Assembly: GCA_910584585.1 (NCBI GenBank)
Contig: CAJUBP010000022.1
Location: 1 to 64,000, forward strand
Direction: 5' to 3'
DNA from: an uncultured Lachnospiraceae bacterium
GTDB taxonomy: Bacteria; Bacillota; Clostridia; Lachnospirales; Lachnospiraceae
Length of the DNA stretch: 64,000 bases
This document shows, piece after piece, positions 1 through 7,757 of this stretch. Position numbers and translations under genes: made by a program. The notes below the pieces were generated by a model that made no database searches, was not told where the DNA came from, and was given only the letters and a program-made list of their open reading frames with translations. The first letter of the stretch is position 1; the number at the start of each line of letters is the position of its first letter.

Positions 1-55
1 ACCTGCGACCTTCGGGTTATGAGCCCGACGAGCTTCCAGACTGCTCCACCCCGCG
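1..55 (-). tRNA. tRNA-Met (initiator type, CAT), partial at window edge
   Basis: Read on the minus strand this is the 5' part of a tRNA: it begins CGCGGGG, has the D-arm GGAGCAGTCTGGAAGCTCG and an anticodon arm whose loop reads CTCATAA, giving anticodon CAT. The GTCGGGCTCATAACCCGA arm with three G-C pairs and the C at position 1 are typical of initiator tRNA-fMet. The T-arm and acceptor 3' strand lie outside the window. Confidence 0.9.
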
Positions 56-198
56 TTGACATTTTCTATTATATTCCAAAATTTTGGAAATGTCAAATTA
101 TTTCTAAGACTTTTTTCCCAAACGTAAAGAAATAGCATTTCGTCCTGAGAAAGTTGGACGCTATTCAAGCTATTCAAACAGCTCTTAAAATATTTCAA

Positions 199-227
199 TT
201 GAACCCTTGCCATGATTCAGCTATAAT
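199..227 (+). promoter_or_regulatory. Sigma-A promoter of the holin-like toxin
   Basis: A -35 box TTGAAC (199-204) and a perfect -10 box TATAAT (222-227) are separated by 17 bases. Transcription would begin near 234 and leave a leader of about 75 nt before the toxin start codon. The leader contains CCCTCT and AGAGGG, which could pair and hide the toxin ribosome binding site. Confidence 0.6.
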
Positions 228-307
228 GAAGATGTATAATTGAAAAGAAAGCAGGATGCGGTTTTCCCATAGATGCCCTCTAGTCTTACGAAAGAGGGTG
301 ATGCCCT

Positions 308-388
308 ATGAGTATAATGGAAGTTCTTACGTTATTACTTGTAATTTTTGCGGCTCTGTCTTACATAGACAATCATAAAAAGAAATAA
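308..388 (+). CDS. Putative holin-like toxin (Hol-Tox), type I toxin-antitoxin system
   Basis: This 26-residue peptide (MSIMEVLTLLLVIFAALSYI, then DNHKKK) has one hydrophobic helix and a short basic tail, the usual build of the TxpA/BsrG-like Hol_Tox family of membrane-active type I toxins. An AGAGGG ribosome binding site lies 9 bases before the ATG. Family members depolarise or damage the membrane when overproduced and are silenced by an antisense RNA overlapping the 3' end of the mRNA; such an RNA is predicted here at 376-484. A truncated second copy of the same toxin type lies at 4319-4357. Function is inferred from family and layout. Confidence 0.75.
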   Translation: MSIMEVLTLLLVIFAALSYIDNHKKK

Positions 389-484
389 GCATCCCTACCC
401 GTCCAAAAGTGAGGATGCTTAAATTCTTGTGATTTTAGCTTTTTTACTGAGGGCAAATCGGATTTTGCATCCGATTTACTTCCT
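376..484 (-). ncRNA. Predicted antisense antitoxin RNA (RatA-like arrangement)
   Basis: A strong minus-strand promoter (491-519) would start an RNA near 484 running back toward the toxin gene. The RNA contains a hairpin AAATCGGATGCAAAATCCGA (about 456-478) and would end at the 387-420 hairpin, which on this strand is followed by a T-rich run (ATTTCTTTTTATG). It would be complementary to the toxin mRNA 3' region, the same layout as txpA/ratA. The ends are inferred, not measured. Confidence 0.5.
387..420. terminator. Hairpin at toxin stop, likely terminator for the antisense RNA
   Basis: Arms AAGCATCC (387-394) and GGATGCTT (413-420) form an 8-bp stem. On the minus strand it is followed by a T-rich tract, so it best fits termination of the antisense RNA; on the plus strand the tail is weaker. 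Confidence 0.5.
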
Positions 485-490
485 GACTAG

Positions 491-519
491 ATTATACACT
501 AGAGCTGCTTGATTTTCAA
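491..519 (-). promoter_or_regulatory. Promoter of the antisense antitoxin RNA
   Basis: Minus-strand -35 TTGAAA (514-519) and perfect -10 TATAAT (491-496) with exactly 17 bases between them. It faces the toxin gene. The -35 box lies inside the hairpin at 501-527, so toxin transcription to its terminator could interfere with this promoter. Confidence 0.6.
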
Positions 520-527
520 GCAGCTCT
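501..527 (+). terminator. Hairpin, probable toxin mRNA terminator
   Basis: A perfect 12-bp stem AGAGCTGCTTGA / TCAAGCAGCTCT with a 3-base loop, followed by a loose T-rich stretch (TAAAATTATTCCCGTTTTT). This is the strongest hairpin downstream of the toxin on the plus strand. Confidence 0.5.
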
Positions 528-552
528 TAAAATTATTCCCGTTTTTCCCAAC

Positions 553-1860
553 CTACCGAATCTGATGATTTTTAAAACACCGGTAACTCCAGCATGCCAG
601 GCCCGCAGTCAGGACAAGATACACTGCCGGAACCCACTGGAAAAAGTAAAAGCAATGATTTCCAACGGACAAAAGCTGATGGGCCGCCACGCTTCTTGCA
701 TAATACATGGACGTCGGCAAACTGCACACCAACATGTACAAGAACCGGTTGCCTGCCGCAAGATTCACTAGAAATATAGGGGCAAATATAAATACAAAGC
801 ATACAATAATCACGCCGAAAGGCGTTTTCATTTTGGCAGAACAAAACATCACAATCATGGCTGTCATGCACAAGGCCGCAGTGCTGCAGCCTGCAGCAAT
901 TCCCAGAAATTCCAGCAAATTCACAGGAAGATTCAGATAAAATCCTTCCACGCTTACCTGTATGGGAAGATTCCAGCCGCTGAATCCGTAAATTATCTGA
1001 GTTTCCAACAGGAATATTGCTGTAAATCCCAAAGACGCGAACAAAGCAAAGGAAAGCCCTGTCAATATTTTTGCCTGGATCAGTTTATTTTTCCCATACC
1101 GGGAAGCCAGTACCAACGCGTCCATACGGGAGGCGCGCTCGCCCGCAAACATTGGGGCAAGAATAATTGCCGAAGCAAAGGCCAGAAAAATAAAGTTGGG
1201 CGCCTGCATCCGGAAATAATTGTCAAACCCCAGCATATTTCCATAGGCATAGGGCGTTTCTATTTTCTCATTTTCCTTTTCATGAAAGGCAATTTCCTTT
1301 TCTGACAGTTCCTCCCCCTGGAAAATAAGCTCCATCATTCTGCTGCGGTTTTCATAGAAATTCATTCCGTCCACATCTTCTATATTGAAATCGCCGATAC
1401 GGTTTTCCATCATTGCCAGCAGAATATACAGGTTGCTGTATGGTTTATTGGCTTTCTCATATTCTCTCCAATATTGGATGATATTCTCCTTTGCTTTTGG
1501 GTTCTTTGACATTCCCTCCATCGTTTCGGAAAATTCTTCCGCATCCTCTGATACTCCCTCCATAGTTCCGGAAAATTTTTCCATATCTGCCTGCATTTTC
1601 TGAAAAAAATCCTGATTCAGTTCTTTTACTTCCAAATGTTCCAAGGCATAGCGCTCCTGCTTTACCATCTGATAATGGCTGTACACCTTCTCCCCTTCAA
1701 TATAATAATCCCCCAATATACCGCTGATGCCTGCAAACAAAGTCCACAGAAGAACCACTCCTAAAGCAATCCATGTGGACCGTTTCTGAAATATTTTTTT
1801 ATATTCATATCCTGTTAAACTCAATAGTTCTCCCATTTCCCATAACCTCTTTCCTGACAT
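553..1860 (-). CDS. ABC-2 type transporter permease
   Basis: About 435 residues with one N-terminal membrane segment (WIALGVVLLWTLFAGISGIL), a long polar Glu/Met-rich extracytoplasmic stretch of roughly 150 residues, then five or six C-terminal membrane helices. This is the common layout of clostridial ABC-2 export permeases with a large outer loop. It follows the ATPase gene on the same strand with a gap of about 75 bases, and the two should form one exporter. The start is uncertain: ATG 1860 has AGGGG close upstream, ATG 1836 has AGAGG nine bases upstream, and a TTG at 1881 is also open. It is the last gene of the sigma-factor operon. Substrate cannot be read from sequence. Confidence 0.75.
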   Translation of the reverse strand: MSGKRLWEMGELLSLTGYEYKKIFQKRSTWIALGVVLLWTLFAGISGILGDYYIEGEKVYSHYQMVKQERYALEHLEVKELNQDFFQKMQADMEKFSGTMEGVSEDAEEFSETMEGMSKNPKAKENIIQYWREYEKANKPYSNLYILLAMMENRIGDFNIEDVDGMNFYENRSRMMELIFQGEELSEKEIAFHEKENEKIETPYAYGNMLGFDNYFRMQAPNFIFLAFASAIILAPMFAGERASRMDALVLASRYGKNKLIQAKILTGLSFALFASLGFTAIFLLETQIIYGFSGWNLPIQVSVEGFYLNLPVNLLEFLGIAAGCSTAALCMTAMIVMFCSAKMKTPFGVIIVCFVFIFAPIFLVNLAAGNRFLYMLVCSLPTSMYYARSVAAHQLLSVGNHCFYFFQWVPAVYLVLTAGLACWSYRCFKNHQIR

Positions 1861-1934
1861 AGTTCCCCTTTGAAACGACAACTCTCGTGTATCTTCCCAG
1901 AGACATATTTAGACTTTGAACCGAAAATTTTCAT

Positions 1935-2804
1935 TTATTCTCTCAGATCTGACTCGCTGAAATAATAGAGATATAAATCTTCCAGTGACGCTTCCATTGA
2001 GACAGCCGTTTCCGACGGCTTCTGTCCGCACACCAGCCGCAGAAGCGTTCCGTTTTCCTCCTCCCGGATATTTAGCACAGGATACCGGGCCGTCAGTTCT
2101 TCCGCTGTTTTGGCGTCCACTCTGCACTCCCAGACTTTCCCTTCAATGGCCCGTATGATTTCCTTAAGGGTTCCCTGGTGAATAATGGAGCCTGCTTTCA
2201 TCACCAGAATCACATCCGCAATATGCTCCACGTCCGACACGATGTGGGTGGAAAGCAGCACAATCCGGTCATTGCCCAATTTAGAAATCAGGTTGCGGAA
2301 CCTGACCCGCTCTTTCGGATCCAGGCCGGCCGTAGGCTCATCCAGCACCAGAACCTTCGGATTGTTCAAAAGCGCCTGCGCAATGCCAAGCCTCTGCTTC
2401 ATCCCTCCGGAAAATGTCTTGATTTTCTTCTTTGCCGCAGGGGATAAGTCCGTCAGTTCCAGTAATTCCAACGCTTTTCCCCTGGCCTGCTTTTTCGAAA
2501 TGCCTTTTAAAGCGCCAAGATACATCAGAAAATCCATGGCTGAGAAATCAGGATAATATCCAAATTCCTGGGGCAGGTATCCCAGAACATCCCGGTAGGC
2601 TTCCTCCTCCACTGTCCGGCCGTCCCAGAGGATTTCTCCGCTGTCCGGCTTTAACACTCCGCACATCATGCGCATCAATGTGGTTTTTCCGGCCCCATTG
2701 GCCCCAAGAAGCCCGTAGACGCCCTGTTTCAGGGAAAGGGACACCCGATCTACCGCCAGTTTATTCTTATACTGTTTCGTCACTCTGTCAAAAATTAATT
2801 CCAC
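1935..2804 (-). CDS. ABC transporter ATP-binding protein
   Basis: A complete 289-residue ABC ATPase: Walker A GANGAGKT (34-41), Q-loop LPQE (77-80), signature FSGGMKQR (131-138), Walker B VLVLDEP (151-157) and switch histidine STHI (185-188). After the nucleotide-binding domain there is a C-terminal extension of about 70 residues, common in exporters of the BcrA/drug-peptide type. Translation starts at GTG with GGAGG seven bases upstream. It sits between an unknown membrane protein and the permease in one operon led by an ECF sigma factor, which suggests export or defence against an envelope-active compound (inference). Confidence 0.9.
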   Translation of the reverse strand: MELIFDRVTKQYKNKLAVDRVSLSLKQGVYGLLGANGAGKTTLMRMMCGVLKPDSGEILWDGRTVEEEAYRDVLGYLPQEFGYYPDFSAMDFLMYLGALKGISKKQARGKALELLELTDLSPAAKKKIKTFSGGMKQRLGIAQALLNNPKVLVLDEPTAGLDPKERVRFRNLISKLGNDRIVLLSTHIVSDVEHIADVILVMKAGSIIHQGTLKEIIRAIEGKVWECRVDAKTAEELTARYPVLNIREEENGTLLRLVCGQKPSETAVSMEASLEDLYLYYFSESDLRE

Positions 2805-2866
2805 TTTGCTTCCTCCATTCCGCTGTCAGATACAAATTCCAGGATCATTTTGATTCCAGCTTTTTC

Positions 2867-3616
2867 TCAATACCAACACAGGTTCTTGTTCCATTTCTCT
2901 ATTCTATGGCAAATCTGCCAGATCTGCTTTGCCAGAAGCGACGCAGAGATCAAAAACGCCAGCAGCCATAAATAAAATTTATTGTCTCCGTAAACCGTTT
3001 CCTGGAACTGACCAGCCATCAGGCTGACTCCGACAAAAAACAGTCCCAGAGCACAGCAATACCAAATGCCGTCTCTGCCCTTTGCGTATTTTTCAATCTG
3101 GAACGCCAGCACGCAGGTGCACAGCCAGGGCACGGTCAGATACACAGCCCCCCGGAACAGGCCTATCTGCTCTTTTTGGGCAAGAAACGGCAGTACCGAC
3201 AGGATCAGAAGAAAATCCGCCCCGCTGACTGCGCCCATCCGGATCAGCAGAACCTGCTGCAAATTGTGTTTCGCTGCCATTTCCAGTTCTGCCATGCCAT
3301 ACGCGCCGGAGCGGAAAGTCTCTGTCACCGCCAGTACCGCCAGCAGGGGGGTAACCGCCGAAAAGCGCCAGAGCATATCGTAATCTTCAGAGTTTTGCCA
3401 GTTATTTTCTCCATACGCTAAAGCTGCCGCAATCAGCAGCAGAGACAGAAGCCAGACAGATTTGCGGATATAACCAATCTGAACTGCAATGGTTTCTATG
3501 GGACCAGTTCTGGGATACGGAAGCTCCCGCAGAAATTTTTCTTTTTTCTCAGGGGCAGGGGGCGGATACAACGGCAGCATTTCTTTTTTTATCCGAGATT
3601 TAAAAGAATCAGGCAT
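2867..3616 (-). CDS. Membrane protein of the ECF sigma operon, possible anti-sigma factor
   Basis: This 249-residue protein has a basic cytoplasmic N-terminus of about 50 residues (ending near YIRKS) and then six hydrophobic segments, including WLLSLLLIAAALAYG and YLWLLAFLISASLLA. Its ATG lies one base after the sigma factor stop and uses the AAGGAGG inside the last sigma codons, so the two are translationally coupled. Position directly after an ECF sigma gene and an N-terminal soluble tail facing the cytoplasm fit an anti-sigma or sensor role, but no zinc-binding HxxxCxxC anti-sigma motif is visible. I do not recognise the family. Confidence 0.65.
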   Translation of the reverse strand: MPDSFKSRIKKEMLPLYPPPAPEKKEKFLRELPYPRTGPIETIAVQIGYIRKSVWLLSLLLIAAALAYGENNWQNSEDYDMLWRFSAVTPLLAVLAVTETFRSGAYGMAELEMAAKHNLQQVLLIRMGAVSGADFLLILSVLPFLAQKEQIGLFRGAVYLTVPWLCTCVLAFQIEKYAKGRDGIWYCCALGLFFVGVSLMAGQFQETVYGDNKFYLWLLAFLISASLLAKQIWQICHRIEKWNKNLCWY

Positions 3617-3617
3617 T

Positions 3618-4118
3618 TTAAATTCCTCCTTCTGTAATGATTAACATTTTCTTCAGCCGCTTCAGCGCTTCCCGTTCCATCCGATACTCGCTGCTGCGGG
3701 ACATCCCAGTGATATTGCAGATTTCCCTGACGGAAAGCTCGTTGACATACCGAAGCAAAATCAATTCCTGCATCTCCATGGGGAGTTTTTCCACGGCCAT
3801 CTTAATATGAAGAGAGGTTTCCACTTGTTCCATCGGATTTGTTGATAACCTTTCCGTCATCTGCCAGCTGCCGCAATCCTCTTCGAAAGCCGAAGCGGAC
3901 AAAACTGTCCGCTCTGGTTTCCGGTAGAAATCAACGCACAGGTTTCTGGCAATGGTATAGAGATACGCCAGCTGCTTGCCCCGGTGCACATAAGAGGTCT
4001 GGGCAAAATACCGAAGGAATGTTTCCTGCGTCAAATCCTCCGCCAGGCAGCGGTTATTCACTTTGAAATAGCAGTAGCGGTATATCTTATCGTACTGCTC
4101 ATGGATATCTAGCGACAC
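3618..4118 (-). CDS. ECF-type RNA polymerase sigma factor
   Basis: A 166-residue sigma-70 family protein of the extracytoplasmic-function class: region 2 with AEDLTQETFLRYF and the DFYRKP segment, a short linker, and region 4 with a helix-turn-helix around LSVREICNITGMSRSSEYRM. The GTG at 4118 is chosen as start because AAAGGGGG lies seven bases upstream; an upstream TTG at 4136 would place this Shine-Dalgarno inside the gene. It heads a four-gene operon with a membrane protein and an ABC exporter, and is expected to drive that operon. The target promoter could not be identified with confidence. Confidence 0.88.
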   Translation of the reverse strand: MSLDIHEQYDKIYRYCYFKVNNRCLAEDLTQETFLRYFAQTSYVHRGKQLAYLYTIARNLCVDFYRKPERTVLSASAFEEDCGSWQMTERLSTNPMEQVETSLHIKMAVEKLPMEMQELILLRYVNELSVREICNITGMSRSSEYRMEREALKRLKKMLIITEGGI

Positions 4119-4162
4119 AGAAAAACCCCCTTTCAAAATGATTAACGTTGGAAACTGTGAAA

Positions 4163-4216
4163 ATGTGTCAAAAAAAGCTTTCGCTGTGATGGTGTTTTGC
4201 CACTTTGCGAAAGCTT
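4163..4216 (+). repeat. Intergenic hairpin repeat, copy 1
   Basis: A 54-bp element starting ATGTGTCAAAAAAAGC with 10-bp inverted arms AAGCTTTCGC (4175-4184) and GCGAAAGCTT (4207-4216). A second copy about 90% identical and in the same orientation lies at 7758-7812. The remaining bases between the sigma gene and the lipoprotein (to 4541) also hold a degenerate MITE-like end (GATCGTGTCTTAATAAT near 4272) and the toxin remnant at 4319-4357. Confidence 0.75.
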
Positions 4217-4318
4217 AAAATACTTTTGAATATAGCCTATCATAGAATCAGCACTGGGTCAATTATATATTAGATCGTGTCTTAATAATCCTGAATCTTT
4301 ACACCAAAAATTTAATCC

Positions 4319-4357
4319 TTATCTGGTATCAGTCAAATCCTGATATGTAACATACAT
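4319..4357 (-). pseudogene. Truncated holin-like toxin
   Basis: On the minus strand the leader AAAGAGGGCGATGCA precedes ATG and a peptide MYVTYQDLTDTR, then a stop. MYVTYQDL is the usual beginning of a second class of Lachnospiraceae Hol-Tox peptides, which normally continue with a hydrophobic helix and a KGK-type tail. Here the helix is lost, so this is a dead toxin. Upstream minus-strand hairpins (CCCTTC/GAAGGG near 4398-4420) resemble a preserved toxin leader. Confidence 0.5.
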
Positions 4358-4541
4358 TGCATCGCCCTCTTTTCTTTCGTCTGGAGAGCTACTTGAACCC
4401 TTCGCAAAAAACAAGAAGGGTAAAGCCGCCTTTGGCTTAATTGAACGGAATAGGGTAAAAAAGTTTAAGGAATATTTAATAGAATCGGCGTTCATTTGTG
4501 GTAAAATAAAATTATTAGGTGATTTCATGGGAGGTATCGTT

Positions 4542-5234
4542 ATGTCAAGAAAAACAAGAATAAGAATTGTATTTTTATCAATATCTATTTTATTGTTACT
4601 AAGCGGATGCGGTAGGTCTGCAAAACAAGAGGATTCCAGTAGTATTGGCAATCCTGAAAATGTAACTATTGCCGCTACTGACGCATCAGAAGCCAACAAT
4701 ACAATCATTCCATTAAAAAGTTATGACACCGTTGCTGATTTTGATAGTAGCTATGACTGTTATGAATATTATCTTACAAAGGAAGAACTTATTTCAGATA
4801 TTGAACAGGGTTATATCTTCCGTTTAGATACAGCACTTAAGAAATATAACGCGCCATTTGTTACACAAGGAAATTGGTCTTTTTATGTGCATGAGGAAAA
4901 TACTGTCAACTTGAAAGTTAGTTTTTCTAATTTGCTTATGAAATCAAAAGAAAGTATCTTCCCAATAAGTGAACAGGTTAAAGTTGAAGTAATTTCGCCA
5001 AACGATGAAACCGTATATTGTTTTGAAAAAGTGGGAACTGAAATTACTAAGGATACTTCCATACAAGAACAAATTTCTGTTACAGAAGGTGAGTGGACGT
5101 TAAGAATCAGTTTCGGATATTGTTGTGGAGATACGCCAGCCCGTTTGAAAATTACAGCCGCCTATGAAACCCCGACGGAAGATGATATTAACTGGTTGAA
5201 AGAAAAACGATTGACTAATGAAAAAGATATATAA
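4542..5234 (+). CDS. Lipoprotein of unknown function
   Basis: A 230-residue secreted lipoprotein: basic start MSRKTRIRI, hydrophobic helix FLSISILLLL, lipobox LLSGC with the lipidated Cys near residue 23, then a Ser/Asn-rich linker. The mature part has a YDCYEYYLTKEELISDIEQG segment and a beta-rich C-terminal half (VKVEVISPND, EWTLRISFGYCCGDTPARL). I do not recognise a named domain. GGGAGG seven bases before the ATG at 4542 decides the start over an upstream ATG at 4527. The gene is much lower in GC than the operon at 553-4118, which together with nearby repeats suggests acquisition. Confidence 0.75.
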   Translation: MSRKTRIRIVFLSISILLLLSGCGRSAKQEDSSSIGNPENVTIAATDASEANNTIIPLKSYDTVADFDSSYDCYEYYLTKEELISDIEQGYIFRLDTALKKYNAPFVTQGNWSFYVHEENTVNLKVSFSNLLMKSKESIFPISEQVKVEVISPNDETVYCFEKVGTEITKDTSIQEQISVTEGEWTLRISFGYCCGDTPARLKITAAYETPTEDDINWLKEKRLTNEKDI

Positions 5235-5254
5235 CTTAGAGCGTTACGCAAATA

Positions 5255-5335
5255 ATGGGGAAACCTGATTTTGAGGCAGCCCATGAAACGGAGCAGCGTA
5301 TGGCGCAGGCGTCGAAGCAGATGGGCCTTTTATAA
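5255..5335 (+). CDS. Small open frame or gene remnant
   Basis: A 26-residue frame (MGKPDFEAAHETEQRMAQAS, then KQMGLL) ends 14 bases before the hydrolase start. Its composition is protein-like, but no good ribosome binding site precedes it. It may be the C-terminal scrap of a lost gene. No function is proposed. Confidence 0.25.
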   Translation: MGKPDFEAAHETEQRMAQASKQMGLL

Positions 5336-5349
5336 AATGGAGGGGTAAG

Positions 5350-6156
5350 ATGGTAATAGAATTAAAGTATTCCGGTACAAACACATATCTTATCCGGGGA
5401 ACGGATGGCAGCATCCTTTTTGATACGGGATGGGCGGGTTCTTTTCCGCAGTTTTGCAGGGCGCTTGGCGAGGCAGGGGCAGCGGTGCAGGAAATCCGGT
5501 ATCTGTTTATTTCCCATTTCCATCCGGATCATATGGGAATTGCACAGGAGATTGCCGGCTGCGGCGTGAGAATTGTGGCAGCTGACGTGCAGCGGGCGCA
5601 TATCCACGATGCGGACAGGGTATTTGCAAAAGAGGGAAACCGCCTTTACCAGCCGATTATAGATGATGAGGTCCGCGTCATTTCCTGCGGGGAGAGCCGG
5701 CTGCTTTTGGAGGAATGCGGGATTTCAGGGGAACTGATACATACGCCGGGGCATAGCGAAGACAGCATTTCTTTATGCCTGGATGAAGGGGCGTTCTTTG
5801 TAGGCGACCTCAATCCCCTGTATGAATTGGAGCTTCATAAAGGAACACAGATTGGGGACAGTTGGAACAAATTACTGGCACGAGACCCCGTGATGGTGTA
5901 CTACGGCCATGCAAAAACGGCGGAGTTAAGCGGGAAGCTGAGGTTGCCGAAAAAAGAATCCAGGCATTCTAAAGATATTTTCCGGCTTGTAAAAAAGACT
6001 ATGAAATACATAGACAAAGGTTATACGCTTCCAGACATTGAGCAGGCAACAGGCGCAGACAAAGCATTCCTGGAGGATGTGACGAGAATGTATCTGACAC
6101 ATCGGAATATAAGCGTGCAGGGAATTTTGGACAGAATTGAAATTAAGGGAAAATAA
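5350..6156 (+). CDS. MBL-fold metallo-hydrolase
   Basis: A 268-residue metallo-beta-lactamase superfamily enzyme. The metal site is complete: HFHPDH (56-61) matching HxHxDH, HTPGHS with His135, GDL with Asp153, and a later YGHAKT with His near 187. Family members hydrolyse many substrates, often thioesters or phosphodiesters, so the reaction is unknown. The C-terminal 60 residues carry helices (KKTMKYIDKGYTLPDIEQAT) outside the core fold. GGAGGGG lies upstream of the ATG. It is probably a single-gene unit, since both neighbours are low-GC or decayed DNA. Confidence 0.85.
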   Translation: MVIELKYSGTNTYLIRGTDGSILFDTGWAGSFPQFCRALGEAGAAVQEIRYLFISHFHPDHMGIAQEIAGCGVRIVAADVQRAHIHDADRVFAKEGNRLYQPIIDDEVRVISCGESRLLLEECGISGELIHTPGHSEDSISLCLDEGAFFVGDLNPLYELELHKGTQIGDSWNKLLARDPVMVYYGHAKTAELSGKLRLPKKESRHSKDIFRLVKKTMKYIDKGYTLPDIEQATGADKAFLEDVTRMYLTHRNISVQGILDRIEIKGK

Positions 6157-6158
6157 TT

Positions 6159-6229
6159 TGCGGCATAGTACCCATCTTTCCACTTGCCGTCCGCTTTCTG
6201 ACTGCCGCAGCCGGATATCAATATAAAGA
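6159..6229 (-). pseudogene. Fragment of an FMN-binding lipoprotein gene
   Basis: These 71 bases closely match 8821-8891 in the same orientation. On the minus strand they encode ISGCGSQKADGKWKDGYYA, the lipobox and first mature residues of the intact FMN-binding lipoprotein at 8473-9054. The rest of the gene is missing, so this is an intragenomic duplicate scar. Confidence 0.7.
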
Positions 6230-6243
6230 ACCCAGGCCTATAG

Positions 6244-6425
6244 ATGATGACTGCAGTTAGAGAAGTCCGCAATCTGATTGATTGGATATGCATGTCGGAG
6301 CAGATAAAATTAAACACCAATGAGATACGCAGTCTGACGGGGGAATACAAAAGGATAGAGCCAGATTGCGGGAAGGAATGCGGGCGCAGTTAGAACGCAT
6401 GAAATCGCTTTGTAAAGAGAGATAG
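6244..6425 (+). pseudogene. Frameshifted gene remnant
   Basis: A frame MMTAVREVRNLIDWICMSEQ... continues through RSLTGEYKRI, after which the protein-like reading moves by one base to ARLREGMRAQLERMKSLCKE R and stops at 6425. The helical, charged sequence across both frames suggests a single small gene broken by a one-base indel near 6360. No family is recognised. The bases from 6426 to 6605 hold no gene I can support. Confidence 0.35.
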
Positions 6426-6605
6426 CTTATATGAAAAACAGAATGATTTGAGATGTCAGAAGCAGAAAATCAAGAGAGTGTTGAAACGGTAAAAATGTGG
6501 GGCATGGCGGCTGTGCCCTATATTGTTGTGGCAAAGTCTCCTATACTATGGTAGAATCAAGGAACAGAGATGAAAACACAACGTAAAAGATAAAATCTCT
6601 TATAG

Positions 6606-6698
6606 AGCGGGTAGGTAGTCCCGCTGCACCATTCTGGTGTAAGCAGCCCTCCCTCCTTGGGTCGTCCGTTCTTTGTGCATTACAATTTTCAAGGAGGG
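6606..6698 (+). promoter_or_regulatory. Structured RNA-like element that hides a ribosome binding site
   Basis: Three stem-loops occur in series: AGCGGG/CCCGCT (6606-6611 with 6620-6625), CACC/GGTG (6627-6639), and CCCTCCTTG (6651-6659) with CAAGGAGGG (6690-6698). The last would sequester a perfect Shine-Dalgarno, which is followed by ATG TAA, an immediately stopped frame. It looks like the control leader of a lost mobile-element gene. Confidence 0.35.
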
Positions 6699-6777
6699 CA
6701 ACTGATGTAAAAGAAGCTGGTCACAATCCGAAACGGGTACAGCGGGAAGTGTGGAAACAAGTGCATTGGAGGGAAAA

Positions 6778-7713
6778 ATGGGAATTATAGAGAAAGCTGG
6801 AGAAACGGCGTTAGATATGGTAAAAAATGAAGCTGTGTTAGATAAAACATCAAGTATTATGAGTATGTTATTTCCGTATGCTGGATTAACAAAAAAGGCG
6901 TTAGATATGTATATTTCAGATGTGGAAAAGTCAGATATGGCGAGTGAGTCAAAGTTAATTGCAGTTCTAAATGCTAAAAATACTATAAAAAAATTAAAAA
7001 ATCAAAAAGATATAGCACAAATAGCAATTAATACGGCTAAGGACGAAACCGACTTTACAGAAAAATCAGGAGTGAACAAGGAATGGCTTGAGCGATTTAT
7101 GGATTCTGCGGGCTTTGTGTCAGATGAAATAGTTCAAATAATGTGGGGAAAAATTTTGGGGAAAGAGTTTGAAAACCCAGGTTCAACACCATCTAACATG
7201 ATAAGAATTTTATCTGAAATAACACCAGTATATGCACAAGCATTTCGAAAAATATGTAGTATGCAGATGATTACAGTTGAATTATATGAAAATGGGGCAA
7301 TTAAATCTGCAAGGCAAGATGCAGTTGTTCCTTATAGTAGTAACGAAGAGAGATTTAATGAATGGGGATTGACATTCTCCGTATTTAGTGAATTGGAGAC
7401 GTTAGGGCTGATTAAGTTTGAGACGTTAGGTGGCTATGCATCGACTGGAATAACCGAGAAGAATGTTTTATTGTATGTAGATGGAGAAACGCTAGAAATT
7501 GAAGAAAATAAAGAGAATGGAATACCTAATGGGAATGTTATGTTCACTGCTGCAGGCAATTGCCTAAAAAATATTACATCAACTGAGAGGATAGCTGGAT
7601 ATTCTGAATTAGTAAAAAAATATATGAATGAGAGACAAGTGAAGATAAAAGAACATCCAGAATATCGAGTTATTAAAGAAGAGAATAGAGTTTACTGTGA
7701 AAAAATTGGATGA
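6778..7713 (+). CDS. DUF2806 domain-containing protein
   Basis: A 311-residue protein whose central part matches the DUF2806 pattern: WLERFMDSAGFVSDEIVQ followed by MWGKILGKEFENPGS and a helix beginning SNMIRILSEITPVYAQAF. Such proteins are sporadic, often carried on accessory islands, and have no established function. The start at 6778 has GGAGGG immediately upstream; an upstream GTG at 6751 is less likely. The C-terminal half is mixed alpha/beta with no catalytic motif that I can see. Base composition is clearly AT-rich compared with the housekeeping genes, which fits horizontal transfer, and it stands alone between repeats. Confidence 0.7.
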   Translation: MGIIEKAGETALDMVKNEAVLDKTSSIMSMLFPYAGLTKKALDMYISDVEKSDMASESKLIAVLNAKNTIKKLKNQKDIAQIAINTAKDETDFTEKSGVNKEWLERFMDSAGFVSDEIVQIMWGKILGKEFENPGSTPSNMIRILSEITPVYAQAFRKICSMQMITVELYENGAIKSARQDAVVPYSSNEERFNEWGLTFSVFSELETLGLIKFETLGGYASTGITEKNVLLYVDGETLEIEENKENGIPNGNVMFTAAGNCLKNITSTERIAGYSELVKKYMNERQVKIKEHPEYRVIKEENRVYCEKIG

Positions 7714-7757
7714 TATTGAGAGGAAAAATATTGTAAAAATACAGTTTATGCTAGAGC

